From: Candidatus Heimdallarchaeota archaeon
GTDB lineage: Archaea > Asgardarchaeota > Heimdallarchaeia > Heimdallarchaeales > Kariarchaeaceae
Direction of reading: 5' to 3'
Assembly: GCA_026702845.1 (NCBI GenBank)
Contig: JADCLS010000007.1
Span: 124,001 to 188,000 of the forward strand
Length of the DNA stretch: 64,000 nucleotides
In this document: one piece after another, positions 7,627-16,085 of the stretch
Layout of the letters: every line of letters begins with the position of its first letter
Numbering within the stretch: position 1 is the stretch's first letter
Translations under genes and position numbers: made by a program
Notes under the pieces: model-generated
What the model saw: only the letters and a program-made list of their open reading frames with translations
Database searches by the model: none
Told to the model about the DNA's origin: nothing

Positions 7627-8359
7627 TCTTCCCATGGACTATCATTGGAATTTTGAATATTTTATCCACAATACTAGTTAATTCTATCTTGAAATTACTG
7701 AACTCTACACTCTCACAACTCAATAGGGCAAAACTCTTCAACATGATACGTAAATTTTGAGTATCTCCAGTTGATATAAGGACAAACATCGCTGTCTTTC
7801 TCTTATATATCAGTGCAATATACGTTCCCATTCCATAACTTACTATCTCATCATCCACATCGAAAACCTCTGCAGTGAATGAATTTAATGCGCTGAATAG
7901 AGATGAAATAAGATCATCAACAATATCCTCACCTTGAAGTATTAATTTTTGAAAATCATGAGAATATACAGTCATTCCAGAATTATTGACTGCAAACAGT
8001 TTTACCGGTTGAGCTTTTGGAATAGCAAGCATAGAAGGATTATAGAGTAATCCCCGAATCCAGAATAGCATTCCTAATGATCCCAAATGGAATCTAATCA
8101 GGAATATGATATAATGATGATTTTGAGAGATAAGTAAGCCAAATAATGAGATAAAGATACCTGAAGCTAGCATAAATCTGAAGGCTTGCTTAACAAGCGG
8201 ATGTTGGGAATATCGTCGAAATTTAATTATTGGAATTACGATCTCGAAGAGTAGGATTAAGAAGCTGGGTATTATAAATAGTTGAATATTATTATTGAAT
8301 ACAGGAACATGGATATTGGCCTTCTCCATATGGGTTACACTATAAAAAAATGGAAACAT
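7619..8359 (-). CDS. Membrane protein with C-terminal roadblock/longin-like domain (N-terminus displaced by apparent frameshift)
   Basis: The visible 246-residue frame has three to four membrane helices (near residues 27-48, 62-82, 85-105) and then a soluble domain starting at about residue 118. That domain has strand-helix-strand patterning (KLFAVNNSGMTVYS; DDLISSLFSALNSFTAEVF; GMGTYIALIYKRKTAMFVLI) resembling roadblock/LC7 or longin-like sensor domains, which are common in Asgard archaea. The assignment is by pattern only. Coding-like sequence continues in frame upstream of ATG 8359 with no good start codon. The probable real N-terminus lies in another frame with its own promoter (see 8407-8532). 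The gene is convergent with the MBL hydrolase. Confidence 0.65.
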   Translation of the reverse strand: MFPFFYSVTHMEKANIHVPVFNNNIQLFIIPSFLILLFEIVIPIIKFRRYSQHPLVKQAFRFMLASGIFISLFGLLISQNHHYIIFLIRFHLGSLGMLFWIRGLLYNPSMLAIPKAQPVKLFAVNNSGMTVYSHDFQKLILQGEDIVDDLISSLFSALNSFTAEVFDVDDEIVSYGMGTYIALIYKRKTAMFVLISTGDTQNLRIMLKSFALLSCESVEFSNFKIELTSIVDKIFKIPMIVHGKII

Positions 8360-8406
8360 GGTGAAGGCTGTGATATTTCCAATAATATAGGTAATAATTA
8401 TCGTTC

Positions 8407-8532
8407 CTATATTGTAACCGTCATACCTGAAATAATTATGAGTGATGAAACTTTACTCGCACCTATACCCATCAGAAATACATAGAATAGGTAGGTAACT
8501 AGTAATAACCCTCGATATAGATTATATTCCAT
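8407..8532 (-). pseudogene. Displaced N-terminal fragment of the 7619-8359 gene
   Basis: ATG 8532 opens a 41-codon frame of hydrophobic residues (MEYNLYRGLLLVTYLFYVFL, then a second helix SSLIIISG) that stops at TAG 8409-8407. The downstream frame, offset by one base, is already open from 8452 and continues the second helix as IGTIIITYIIGNITAF into the roadblock-like gene. A TATA-like element (TTTATTTTG, about 8557-8565) lies about 28 bp before ATG 8532. The simplest reading is one gene of about 304 codons carrying a 1-nt deletion between about 8410 and 8450, or a base-calling error there. A programmed -1 shift is less likely. Confidence 0.55.
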
Positions 8533-8749
8533 CTAAATTATCCTTATGATTTTATCAAAATAAACATTCGGAATATCGAACATCAGACAAGAAAAATAAT
8601 AAATGAAAAATAGTAATTTAACAGATTTTCAATGGTATATTATTCATTATAACTATAGAAAATTCATTCAAATTATATTAAAAAAATTCAATCATTGGAT
8701 GTTTACACATCATATACTTTGAAAAGAGGAAATCAATATCAAGTATAGA

Positions 8750-9472
8750 GTGTCTGACTCAATAACTTTGATTTCGCACCCTAAATATCCCTTATATGTG
8801 CGTGAATTTGGTGATGGTGCATTTCTTGCAGCAAAGGATAAAGGAATTACTGTAATAATTGATAATTTTAGAGCATCAAACACAATATTGGCATTACTTG
8901 AACTTACAAATAAAGTAAAACCAGTATTACATCCTGAAGAGGCATATTCGATGAAAGGCTACATTAAAGTGGGTGAGGATTCAAGAGATTTTTCCAAATT
9001 TGATTATGATAATAGCCCTCATTTTATTGATACACACCCAGAAATCTTTCTTGGAAAAAAAGTAGTGATCCGTACAACTAATGGAACCAGAGGTTTAGTT
9101 AATGCAATCGGCTCAGCTGAGATATTGGTTGGTGCATTTCGTAACCTATCCAGAGTAGTTGACTACTGCATATCTAAATTTATTGAGGGATATCCTATCT
9201 CATTTGTAGCTATGGGTTCTAAGGAAATTTCTCGTATAGAAGATACTCATGGTGCAAAAATGCTCTATTTCCGGATGTTGCAGAAATTGAAGGATCCTGA
9301 GTTCCATTCTGAAGATAATCCTTGGCTTCGTGACTGGTTATCTGAAATTAAAGCAGAACGTCCATTTGAGGGAAATGATAGGGAAGATAGGGAATACTGT
9401 GTAAATATTGATGCTTCATTACTTCTCCCCTTTTATGATCCCGTAACGGGATTATTGGAATTATTAAATTAA
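8750..9472 (+). CDS. comB: 2-phosphosulfolactate phosphatase family protein
   Basis: ComB hydrolyses 2-phospho-3-sulfolactate in coenzyme M synthesis and is also found in non-methanogens. Conserved blocks are visible: VIIDNFRASNTI (Asp38, Arg41), GED at 75-77 where many members have GER, NSP at 88-90, the TTNGTR nucleophile-loop region at 109-114, and GAFRNLSRVVDYC near 128-140. Length 240 is normal. The start is GTG 8750; no earlier in-frame ATG exists. No other coenzyme M genes lie nearby, so the physiological role (sulfolactate metabolism or a related phosphatase) is uncertain. The GED variant may mean a changed substrate. Confidence 0.8.
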   Translation: MSDSITLISHPKYPLYVREFGDGAFLAAKDKGITVIIDNFRASNTILALLELTNKVKPVLHPEEAYSMKGYIKVGEDSRDFSKFDYDNSPHFIDTHPEIFLGKKVVIRTTNGTRGLVNAIGSAEILVGAFRNLSRVVDYCISKFIEGYPISFVAMGSKEISRIEDTHGAKMLYFRMLQKLKDPEFHSEDNPWLRDWLSEIKAERPFEGNDREDREYCVNIDASLLLPFYDPVTGLLELLN

Positions 9473-10554
9473 TGCATTTTTGCTTGATGAATTTTTTCAG
9501 CATAGGTATTCAATACAGTGTCCTCAAATGAATTGAGATCATTTTTGGAAGGAGTATTTAACATTGTAACCAAAACCCATAGATTGCTTAGAGCAAGAGG
9601 AATCAACCAACCCCGATCAAACCAGACAGTTGTATTCATTGCTCTCCCTATCATATTAATTGCCTCTGATATCATTGAAACCCCAATAAGATATTTTCCA
9701 ATGAATATTTCACGATAAGACAGGAGACCACCAGAGATATGGAAACATAATAGTATCAACCATCCCATAGCTGCCTGTGGATATCCCCGTTCGTAGGCCA
9801 GGCTACCTCCAACAATAGGTATGATCGACATGACTACACTCACTCGCAATGCAGCTATACTCTCACGTTGTCTTTCATTCCAACGGATTTTCATTGTTTG
9901 AACCTTTTCTACTATGAATTCCTTTACGGTGATAGGTCCATCAATAACAGTATAGGTATATTTTCTCCATGTTCCAGTTTCCCGGTATAATTTTGCTATA
10001 GGTGAATGTATTTTTCTTCTAGAAACAAATCCCTGTTTCTCCATTCTTGCCATTGACGAGTAATCTCTGATGCCCACATACTGGGTGACATAACTTGCTC
10101 CTGCCTGAAGTGCCAATTGCTTGGCCCTTTCATAGAGATATTGTTCACCACCTGATCCTTGCCATTCATCTTTGATCCTCATGAACTCAATATATGCCTC
10201 TCCAGGACTTAATTTATACTCATCCCAGTTGGAGAGCAGTAGAACTGCTCTTACTCCCTTAAATAATCCAAGATTGAGGATAAGATCAAGAATGGACACA
10301 GTTTTACCCATTTTCACTCCAGGGAGATGGAGTTTCATGACCCCAATAATATCCTCTCCTTCTGAAAGTACATACACACCCTGTGGGTATTTTCTATACT
10401 GGTTTTCCAGAAGTTTTCTTGCTCCTGGACTATCCCTGTATACCGAATGGATGAGCTCTGAATTTGAAGTGAGGTGTACATCAGTGATGGCTAGAGCATC
10501 CTCTGGACGTGCTGCACGGATGACAGGACAGGATAGATGTAAAGGAGTACTCAT
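9469..10554 (-). CDS. GNAT N-acetyltransferase fused to a C-terminal membrane domain
   Basis: Residues about 10-190 look like a GNAT domain: IRAARPEDALAITDVH at the start, a central strand EAYIEFMRIKDEWQGSGG matching the acetyl-CoA loop region (V-x-x-x-W-Q-G-x-G), and QAGASYVTQYVGIRDYSSMARMEKQGF as the beta-5/helix-4 part. From about residue 225 there are four hydrophobic segments (IAALRVSVVMSIIPIVGG, MGWLILLCFHISGG, IFIGKYLIGVSMIS, WLIPLALSNLWVLVTML) and a charged tail. The fusion would place acetylation at the inner face of the membrane. The start is set at ATG 10554; a TTG two codons earlier is less likely. A TATA-like TTTAAATAAT lies at 10586-10595. The stop overlaps the convergent comB by 4 nt. 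Confidence 0.7.
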   Translation of the reverse strand: MSTPLHLSCPVIRAARPEDALAITDVHLTSNSELIHSVYRDSPGARKLLENQYRKYPQGVYVLSEGEDIIGVMKLHLPGVKMGKTVSILDLILNLGLFKGVRAVLLLSNWDEYKLSPGEAYIEFMRIKDEWQGSGGEQYLYERAKQLALQAGASYVTQYVGIRDYSSMARMEKQGFVSRRKIHSPIAKLYRETGTWRKYTYTVIDGPITVKEFIVEKVQTMKIRWNERQRESIAALRVSVVMSIIPIVGGSLAYERGYPQAAMGWLILLCFHISGGLLSYREIFIGKYLIGVSMISEAINMIGRAMNTTVWFDRGWLIPLALSNLWVLVTMLNTPSKNDLNSFEDTVLNTYAEKIHQAKMH

Positions 10555-10783
10555 GACCAACCGATAATAACATTGAACAAGAATTATTTAAATTCGATTA
10601 AACAACTTTGATCAAGATTTAAAAAAAACTGCTAAGATTAACTTTCATTTTATTTTGATTAATTGTATGATTGGAATGGATTTTACTTTTCAAATTAAAT
10701 GATGATTTATTTGTTATCTTGGATTGAAAGAAAATTAATCTTAATATTTGATGCAGCAAGATTTGCTATATTTATTTATAAAT

Positions 10784-12094
10784 TTATATTATATTGTTTT
10801 CTTGATCTTCTTGCAATTCCCAAACAGAGATTATTGGGAACACCTTTGTAAACATGGCAAAGATTAAAACAAAACCTGCGATACCTGCAAACGTAACTGC
10901 CCATTCTACAAGTGAAACTGTATATGGTGTCCATGCTTGTTCTACAAATGGCCTTGCCAGTGCAGGTATGACAATTAAATACCTTTTGACCCACATTCCT
11001 AGCAATACAAATACAGATGCGGTAAAAATGGTGGGAATGGCTTTATCACTCTCCCATTTCAATATACTTACAAATAGCATTAACCCTGGGATAACCATAC
11101 CGATAAAGATGAAGAACCAGAAGAACAATGCATAACGTCCAAAAAACTCTTCCATTGTTAACTCCATATCATGCTTTGCAGCTCTGTAAATTGTAGTAAA
11201 ATATTCTGTTACCGTGAAATACAGATATCCTCCATCTGATATGAACAAAATTATTGCCATGTTTCTGAAATGAGCTTTAGTTAGATATTTCTCCAAGTTG
11301 TATAGTTTACGAATAATCATGAGTGAAATGATTATTGCTGCTGTACCTGAAAATACAGATGCCACAACAAAAGCTGGTCCAAAAATGGTACTATGCCATC
11401 CAACTCTCCAAGTCATTGCAAATATAAACGCAAAGATTGTAGAACATATTATCGCAACTGGGATCATGATAATATTAATGAATTTAATTGCCTTATCCAA
11501 TGCTTCTTTTTGTACTGTTGTTCCCTGATATCCTACTGAAAGCAATTGATACAACTTAATTCGTAATTTACCTCCCCTCATTTTTTCATGATGATCTCTC
11601 ATCAATGCTAAATCAGGAATTAAGGGAAGGTAGAAAAAGATGAATGATCCAAATAGGTATGCACCTACTGAAAGCATATCCCAAAACAATGGAGACTGTA
11701 TCCTTGACGCATATGCCACAAGAAGCAATCTTTCAGGTCTTCCCATGTCAATAATTATCATAAAAAATCCTACGAATCCACCAATAAAAGTAACAGCTTC
11801 AGCTGTTCTTGTAACGGGAGTTTTCCATTTCACATCCAATATTCTCAGTATTGCTGAAATTATAGTTCCAGAATAGGATATTCCCATAAAGAAAATGAAA
11901 TTGGAGATGTAAATACCCCAAAATATTCTTTGGCTCAATCCTGTTACTCCTAACCCTTTTACCAATTGGTAGATCCAAGCCACTGTTCCTGCAATAATTA
12001 TTGAAGTGCATGTAGCAACCAAAATGAAATAATTTCTACCAGAAGTAAATACTGGGTGTAATAAATCTTGTTCGATATCGTATTTACTGGTCAT
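10784..12094 (-). CDS. NrfD-family membrane quinone-reactive subunit
   Basis: A 436-residue protein with about ten membrane helices, the length and pattern of the long NrfD/PsrC subunits (as in polysulfide reductase, Qrc/Hmc and alternative complex III). Such subunits exchange electrons with menaquinone and pass them to a partner four-cluster ferredoxin. Motifs typical of the family include the early GRPER loop (near residue 118) and charged residues within helices (FFGRYALFFWFFIF). It is the third gene of an operon: it starts directly after the stop of the ferredoxin gene and has AAGGAGG before ATG 12094. No molybdopterin catalytic subunit lies in the window, so direction and terminal partner are unknown. 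Confidence 0.9.
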   Translation of the reverse strand: MTSKYDIEQDLLHPVFTSGRNYFILVATCTSIIIAGTVAWIYQLVKGLGVTGLSQRIFWGIYISNFIFFMGISYSGTIISAILRILDVKWKTPVTRTAEAVTFIGGFVGFFMIIIDMGRPERLLLVAYASRIQSPLFWDMLSVGAYLFGSFIFFYLPLIPDLALMRDHHEKMRGGKLRIKLYQLLSVGYQGTTVQKEALDKAIKFINIIMIPVAIICSTIFAFIFAMTWRVGWHSTIFGPAFVVASVFSGTAAIIISLMIIRKLYNLEKYLTKAHFRNMAIILFISDGGYLYFTVTEYFTTIYRAAKHDMELTMEEFFGRYALFFWFFIFIGMVIPGLMLFVSILKWESDKAIPTIFTASVFVLLGMWVKRYLIVIPALARPFVEQAWTPYTVSLVEWAVTFAGIAGFVLIFAMFTKVFPIISVWELQEDQENNII

Positions 12095-13003
12095 TTATGC
12101 ATCCTCCTTGAAAGCAGGTAAATAATAAACCGAAGGATTTGTTCCTTCATCTTCTTTATACCTATATGCAGATCTCGCATTCAATGTCTCTTTTAATTGA
12201 ATAGTTTCTTTACCATTTGTTACCACGTCTTCATTTAAGTCTCCGAAATACAAGGCCCCATTGGGACATGCTGGTACACAATGAGGTAATTTTCCAAAAT
12301 AGACATTATGCAAACAATAATCACATTTGGCAACTGTTCCAACTTGATGAGGCAGCGCATATTCTGGAGAATATTCCATATGCAATTCTTCCTCATTTAC
12401 CTCTGGAGGATTATTATACCAGAAGAACCTAGTTTCATATGGGCATGCAGCCATGCAAAATCTACATCCTACACATATATTATGATTAATAAGAACTGTT
12501 CCATCTCCAGGTCTTGAAAAACTCGCTCCTGTAGGACAAACTCTTACACATGGGGCATCTTGACAATTTTGACAAGGTTTTGGAAAATTGAAACTCTCTA
12601 AACCAGGTGTCTCTTCTAATTTATATACTCTAATCCAGTATTGAGGAGGTTCAGCACCCATGAATTGGTGGGAAACTCTACAAGCATATGAACACCGAGG
12701 TTTTTCACCAGTTGGATCATCTTCAGGTACAGATAGATTTTCACACCCATCACATTTATTCAAATCAATCATAAATCCCCAGTGACGGTCTGGGTTGTCG
12801 GGTATTGGGGATTGGAAAGGTGGAATATCTGATTCTGCTGTAGGTAACCATCCCATTTTATTCATTTGATAACCTACTCCACCTACAACAGCTGATGTAA
12901 CAGCAAGTTTTAGAAAAGTTCGTCTAGAAATCCCCTTATTTTCAGAAGTAGTATCTTCTGAAGTGATTTCCACTTCTGATTTATCAATTTCACTATCACT
13001 CAT
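12095..13003 (-). CDS. Tat-exported four-cluster [4Fe-4S] ferredoxin subunit
   Basis: A strong AAGGAGGAG just before ATG 13003 fixes the start; longer open frames upstream overlap the preceding gene. The protein has 302 residues. RRTFLK at 27-32 followed by a hydrophobic stretch is a twin-arginine signal/anchor, so the protein acts at the outer face of the membrane. Sixteen Cys can hold four clusters: 84/87/104/108 (with a long insertion between the pairs), 144/147/152/156, 177/180/183/187 and 227/230/242/246. This is the PsrB/HmcB/TtrB-like wiring subunit that links NrfD to a partner. Here the partner encoded in the same operon is a double-DOMON protein. Confidence 0.92.
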   Translation of the reverse strand: MSDSEIDKSEVEITSEDTTSENKGISRRTFLKLAVTSAVVGGVGYQMNKMGWLPTAESDIPPFQSPIPDNPDRHWGFMIDLNKCDGCENLSVPEDDPTGEKPRCSYACRVSHQFMGAEPPQYWIRVYKLEETPGLESFNFPKPCQNCQDAPCVRVCPTGASFSRPGDGTVLINHNICVGCRFCMAACPYETRFFWYNNPPEVNEEELHMEYSPEYALPHQVGTVAKCDYCLHNVYFGKLPHCVPACPNGALYFGDLNEDVVTNGKETIQLKETLNARSAYRYKEDEGTNPSVYYLPAFKEDA

Positions 13004-13004
13004 T

Positions 13005-14744
13005 TTAATTCTCCTCCTTTGCAGGTTTTTCATCCTCTGATCCATTCCCATTTTTTGAAATCTGATAAACCTGATAAACAGAATATGCATAACTTCCCCA
13101 AATTAAAGTTCCTGCACCCCAAAATGCTACAAAAATACCAATTCTTGCTGGTGTCATGAGTTCTGTTGATTCTTCATCATGCATCTCACCAAAATCAATA
13201 ACAAAAGATATTGTACTGCTTTCCAATATCTTGAGTTGACCATCTTCGACAAATAATATTTGTTTTGACCTTGCTCCAAAGGTGTGATTACCACTTAAAT
13301 ACTCATTAGTATACGAAATTGAAGCTTCTCCATTACTATCAGTTGATTTTGATTCCAATATCATTTCTCCAAAAGCAATTTCCATAAAGAAATCAACTAG
13401 TATACTAGATAATGCAATATCATCTCTTGTGAGTTTAATTTCCAACGAAAATGATATATCTTCTGATTGAGTTGAAAGTGAGGCTAATTCCATAGATGAA
13501 GTAACCTTTTTTGCAGGTGGCCTCATGAGAACCTGAAATACATCCGATCTTGAATCGTGGATCGAAGTGATGGTATCTGATGAAGAATGTGAACCAAGAA
13601 ACATTCCATATACACTACTCATTATGAGATCTTGCCCTCCTGATGAAGATGTATTTAGTGGATATTCAAATTCAAGTGTAGTTATTCCATCCTCCTCATT
13701 AGCTTCACAAGCTATAATATCTGATGTATCATCCTCATGATGAACCCAATCTGCTAAACCAATCATTTGATGACAATAGGCTGTACCATCTCGTATTCCT
13801 CCCATAATCATTACTGAGTCTAGCATTGCATCACCGATACCGAATGCTAGCCAACCAGTTGTTGATGACTCCAGACCAATTAACATATTTTCTTCATCAT
13901 ATTCCCAATTAACTGTTATCTTTGATTGGGGTTCGTAAAAACTCTCATTATATTCATCATCTTCTATAATGCCATCAATTTCTACCCTTGAAATATTAGT
14001 AAATGGAATCGATTCTTCAAATTCACCTAGATCAAGCTGTCCTTCACCACCATCATCAGCGAGTATTTGAAATTCTACGTAATCAGAAAAACCTGTATGC
14101 ATTGATGTTTTTCCATCACTGCTTGCAGCATAGGCAAAAAATATATCTGCTGTACCCACCTCAATAACAGTATCTTGATCATCTCCTGAATCCATTGGGA
14201 TGATAAATTCTAGAGTTGTGCTAGTATCTTCTGTTGCTGCACAATCACTAATATCATAAGTTCCTCCTTGATTTGTATCATCTGAGTGGGCCACACCACC
14301 AGTTCCTATGAGGTCATAACAGTAAGCACCACTATCATATCCACCCATAATCATTGAAGAACCAGCCATTACCTGTCCAAAACCAATTGATACCCAGCCA
14401 GTTGCTTCAATTACAAGCGCTGCTTTGAAATAGGTTCCATTGTGTTCCCAATAAACCATCATATCTAGGTTTGTATCATGATATGATGCTCCATATTCAT
14501 CCTCAGTAACAACTCCATCAATTATTACATTAGATAATGTTATGTTTGGAATTGATAATTCATTCGCTGAAATTCCAATATTTTGATATTCCAGTCCAAA
14601 ACTATCTGATAAATCATTTTGATAAATTGAATTATTATCAGTATTCTGCAATCCAGAAGTCTCAAAAATAATAATTACACACAAAAATATAGTCCAAAAA
14701 ACAATATTTGTGATCCTTATACTCATTTTCGGTAGTCCGAACAT
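13005..14744 (-). CDS. Membrane-anchored protein with two DOMON (possible heme-binding) domains
   Basis: Signal anchor at about residues 11-27 and a C-terminal membrane helix at about 533-557 with a charged tail, so most of the protein faces outward. Two homologous DOMON-type beta-sandwich domains lie at about 74-227 and 253-406. Each has the pattern GW(V/L)xxGxG, S-x-M-I-M-G-G, A-Y-C, a second Cys, and a late His (TSMH; TSIH). In heme-b DOMON proteins a Met and a His of this type ligate the heme; the paired Cys could form a disulfide. An Ig-like segment (about 410-520) precedes the last helix. First gene of the operon, ending 1 nt before the ferredoxin start. ATG 14744 lies about 30 bp from a TATA-like element. 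Heme binding is inferred. Confidence 0.8.
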   Translation of the reverse strand: MFGLPKMSIRITNIVFWTIFLCVIIIFETSGLQNTDNNSIYQNDLSDSFGLEYQNIGISANELSIPNITLSNVIIDGVVTEDEYGASYHDTNLDMMVYWEHNGTYFKAALVIEATGWVSIGFGQVMAGSSMIMGGYDSGAYCYDLIGTGGVAHSDDTNQGGTYDISDCAATEDTSTTLEFIIPMDSGDDQDTVIEVGTADIFFAYAASSDGKTSMHTGFSDYVEFQILADDGGEGQLDLGEFEESIPFTNISRVEIDGIIEDDEYNESFYEPQSKITVNWEYDEENMLIGLESSTTGWLAFGIGDAMLDSVMIMGGIRDGTAYCHQMIGLADWVHHEDDTSDIIACEANEEDGITTLEFEYPLNTSSSGGQDLIMSSVYGMFLGSHSSSDTITSIHDSRSDVFQVLMRPPAKKVTSSMELASLSTQSEDISFSLEIKLTRDDIALSSILVDFFMEIAFGEMILESKSTDSNGEASISYTNEYLSGNHTFGARSKQILFVEDGQLKILESSTISFVIDFGEMHDEESTELMTPARIGIFVAFWGAGTLIWGSYAYSVYQVYQISKNGNGSEDEKPAKEEN

Positions 14745-14793
14745 CAAAGTAATTGTAAAAATTATAGCTAATAAAAGTTCCGTCGACTACCGA
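14729..14793. promoter_or_regulatory. Imperfect inverted repeat around the redox-operon promoter
   Basis: TCGGTAGTCCGAAC (14729-14742) and GTTCCGTCGACTACCGA (14777-14793) share GGTAGTC and GAAC arms in inverted orientation, flanking the TATA-like element of the DOMON gene near 14770-14778. One arm overlaps the start codon. A regulator dimer or looping pair could use these sites. Only the repeat is seen. Confidence 0.35.
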
Positions 14794-15197
14794 TACAAAA
14801 AAAGGTAATCTAAGATTACTTTATGAGATTTTAAAAAGTTCAGTAAAAAAGGATGAAATTTACGAATTATTTATTCTTGATCAAAAATAAAATATCTATT
14901 TAGATAGTTTTTAGATGTAATTGGACGCTTTTTTTCTTAATGAAAGTTTAAAATAATTATTAACTGCATAAGCATTAAAATAACTGCATTTCATTTTTCA
15001 TAATCAATAAATAGATCTCGTTATCCTGTTATAGATACGTTTTGATTTGAATTACCGCATAAACTATGTTCAAATAGCTAATTTGAGACAGAAATTATTT
15101 TGACTTACAATTAATTTAGAATAACCTCCTAGATTTTGCGAGAAATCCCCTTTTTTATTCCAAAGGATTTTTAGGTCATGATGACAATAATAGTACA
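14748..15197. other. Divergent intergenic region (450 bp)
   Basis: Contains the redox-operon promoter side, a perfect inverted repeat GTAATC-TAA-GATTAC at 14805-14819 that may be another regulator site, and T-rich tracts. I find no protein-like frame and no tRNA-like fold by eye. A TATA-like CTTTTTTATTCC near 15150-15161 could serve the plus-strand gene at 15198. Its size is large for this compact genome, so an unrecognised small RNA is possible but not shown. Confidence 0.4.
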
Positions 15198-16079
15198 ATG
15201 AAATCTGATGATAAAGAAAAGGAAATGGAAACGGCATATAAGCTTGGATCCAAATTAGTTAAAGATCGACTTGAAATGGAGGATAAAGAAAATATTGAAA
15301 TATTGGAGGAACTTGATGATAATGACACAATATGTATCACAGGAACCTATGATCATATTCATCTTGTGCTCAGACATTCAGGTATACCTTTCAAGGAGAT
15401 ATCAGCTGATCAACTGGGACAAGTAAAGCTTCGACCTGATATGACTGTATTTGTTAATTGTGCCTCTAGTTTTCCAGAGGATAAAGCTAGAATGCTCTCA
15501 GAATTTGTATTTTCAGGTGGGCAACTTATCACAACAGATTGGGCTCTTCAGAATGTACTGGAGGTTGCTTTCCCCAGAACGATACGATATAACAAGAAAC
15601 CAACCGGAGATGAGGTGGTTCGAATTGAAGTACTTGATCGGGATGATCCTATCATAAAAGGTTTCTTAGATGAAGAAACTATGCCTGTATGGTGGTTGGA
15701 AGGATCTAGCTATCCTTGCGAAATAATAGACAAGGATAGAGTAAAGGTTCTAATCAAATCTAAAGAATTGGGTGAACGATATGGTGAGGAGGCAGTGGTT
15801 GTCAAATTCCCACATGGTGAGGGGACAGTAATTCATATGATCTCTCATTTTTATCTTCAACGAACTGAAACAAGAGAGGCTAAACAGCAACAGAAATCGA
15901 GTAGTTATTCAGCAATGAAAGGAGCCTCTGTGGCCACCCAGGAAATGTTCGAAGCTGCTGAAGCTGTTGAAGATATAAATTATGGGATGGTGCAATCAGC
16001 AACTAGTTCCGCAGAATTTGTTAATAGAGCTCTTCTTGAGCAAAAAAAGAAATTTGGCAAGAAATCCAAGAAGAAATAA
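15198..16079 (+). CDS. Class I glutamine-amidotransferase-like (GATase/ThuA-fold) protein
   Basis: A 293-residue cytoplasmic protein. Residues about 45-215 alternate strands and helices as in the GATase1/ThuA-like fold: DTICITGTYDHIHLVLRHSG, RPDMTVFVNCASSFP, SEFVFSGGQLITTDWAL, AVVVKFPHGEGTVIHMISHFYLQ. The Cys in FVNCAS is not in the classical nucleophile-elbow context, so enzymatic activity is doubtful. The last 80 residues are low in hydrophobics and end in a Lys-rich tail (KKKFGKKSKKK). I do not recognise a specific family. Its 3' end faces the convergent TPR gene with 6 bp between the stops. Confidence 0.55.
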   Translation: MKSDDKEKEMETAYKLGSKLVKDRLEMEDKENIEILEELDDNDTICITGTYDHIHLVLRHSGIPFKEISADQLGQVKLRPDMTVFVNCASSFPEDKARMLSEFVFSGGQLITTDWALQNVLEVAFPRTIRYNKKPTGDEVVRIEVLDRDDPIIKGFLDEETMPVWWLEGSSYPCEIIDKDRVKVLIKSKELGERYGEEAVVVKFPHGEGTVIHMISHFYLQRTETREAKQQQKSSSYSAMKGASVATQEMFEAAEAVEDINYGMVQSATSSAEFVNRALLEQKKKFGKKSKKK

Positions 16080-16085
16080 ATCAAC

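Noticed and set aside
8282..8485. Plus-strand frame of 67 codons opposite the frameshifted sensor gene
   Set aside because: It is antisense to hydrophobic coding sequence that has a promoter and continues into the roadblock-like protein; its own composition is not protein-like.
10172..10567. Plus-strand frame of 131 codons opposite the GNAT-membrane gene
   Set aside because: The minus strand encodes a clear GNAT domain; the plus frame is Ser/Pro/Thr-rich antisense shadow with no promoter.
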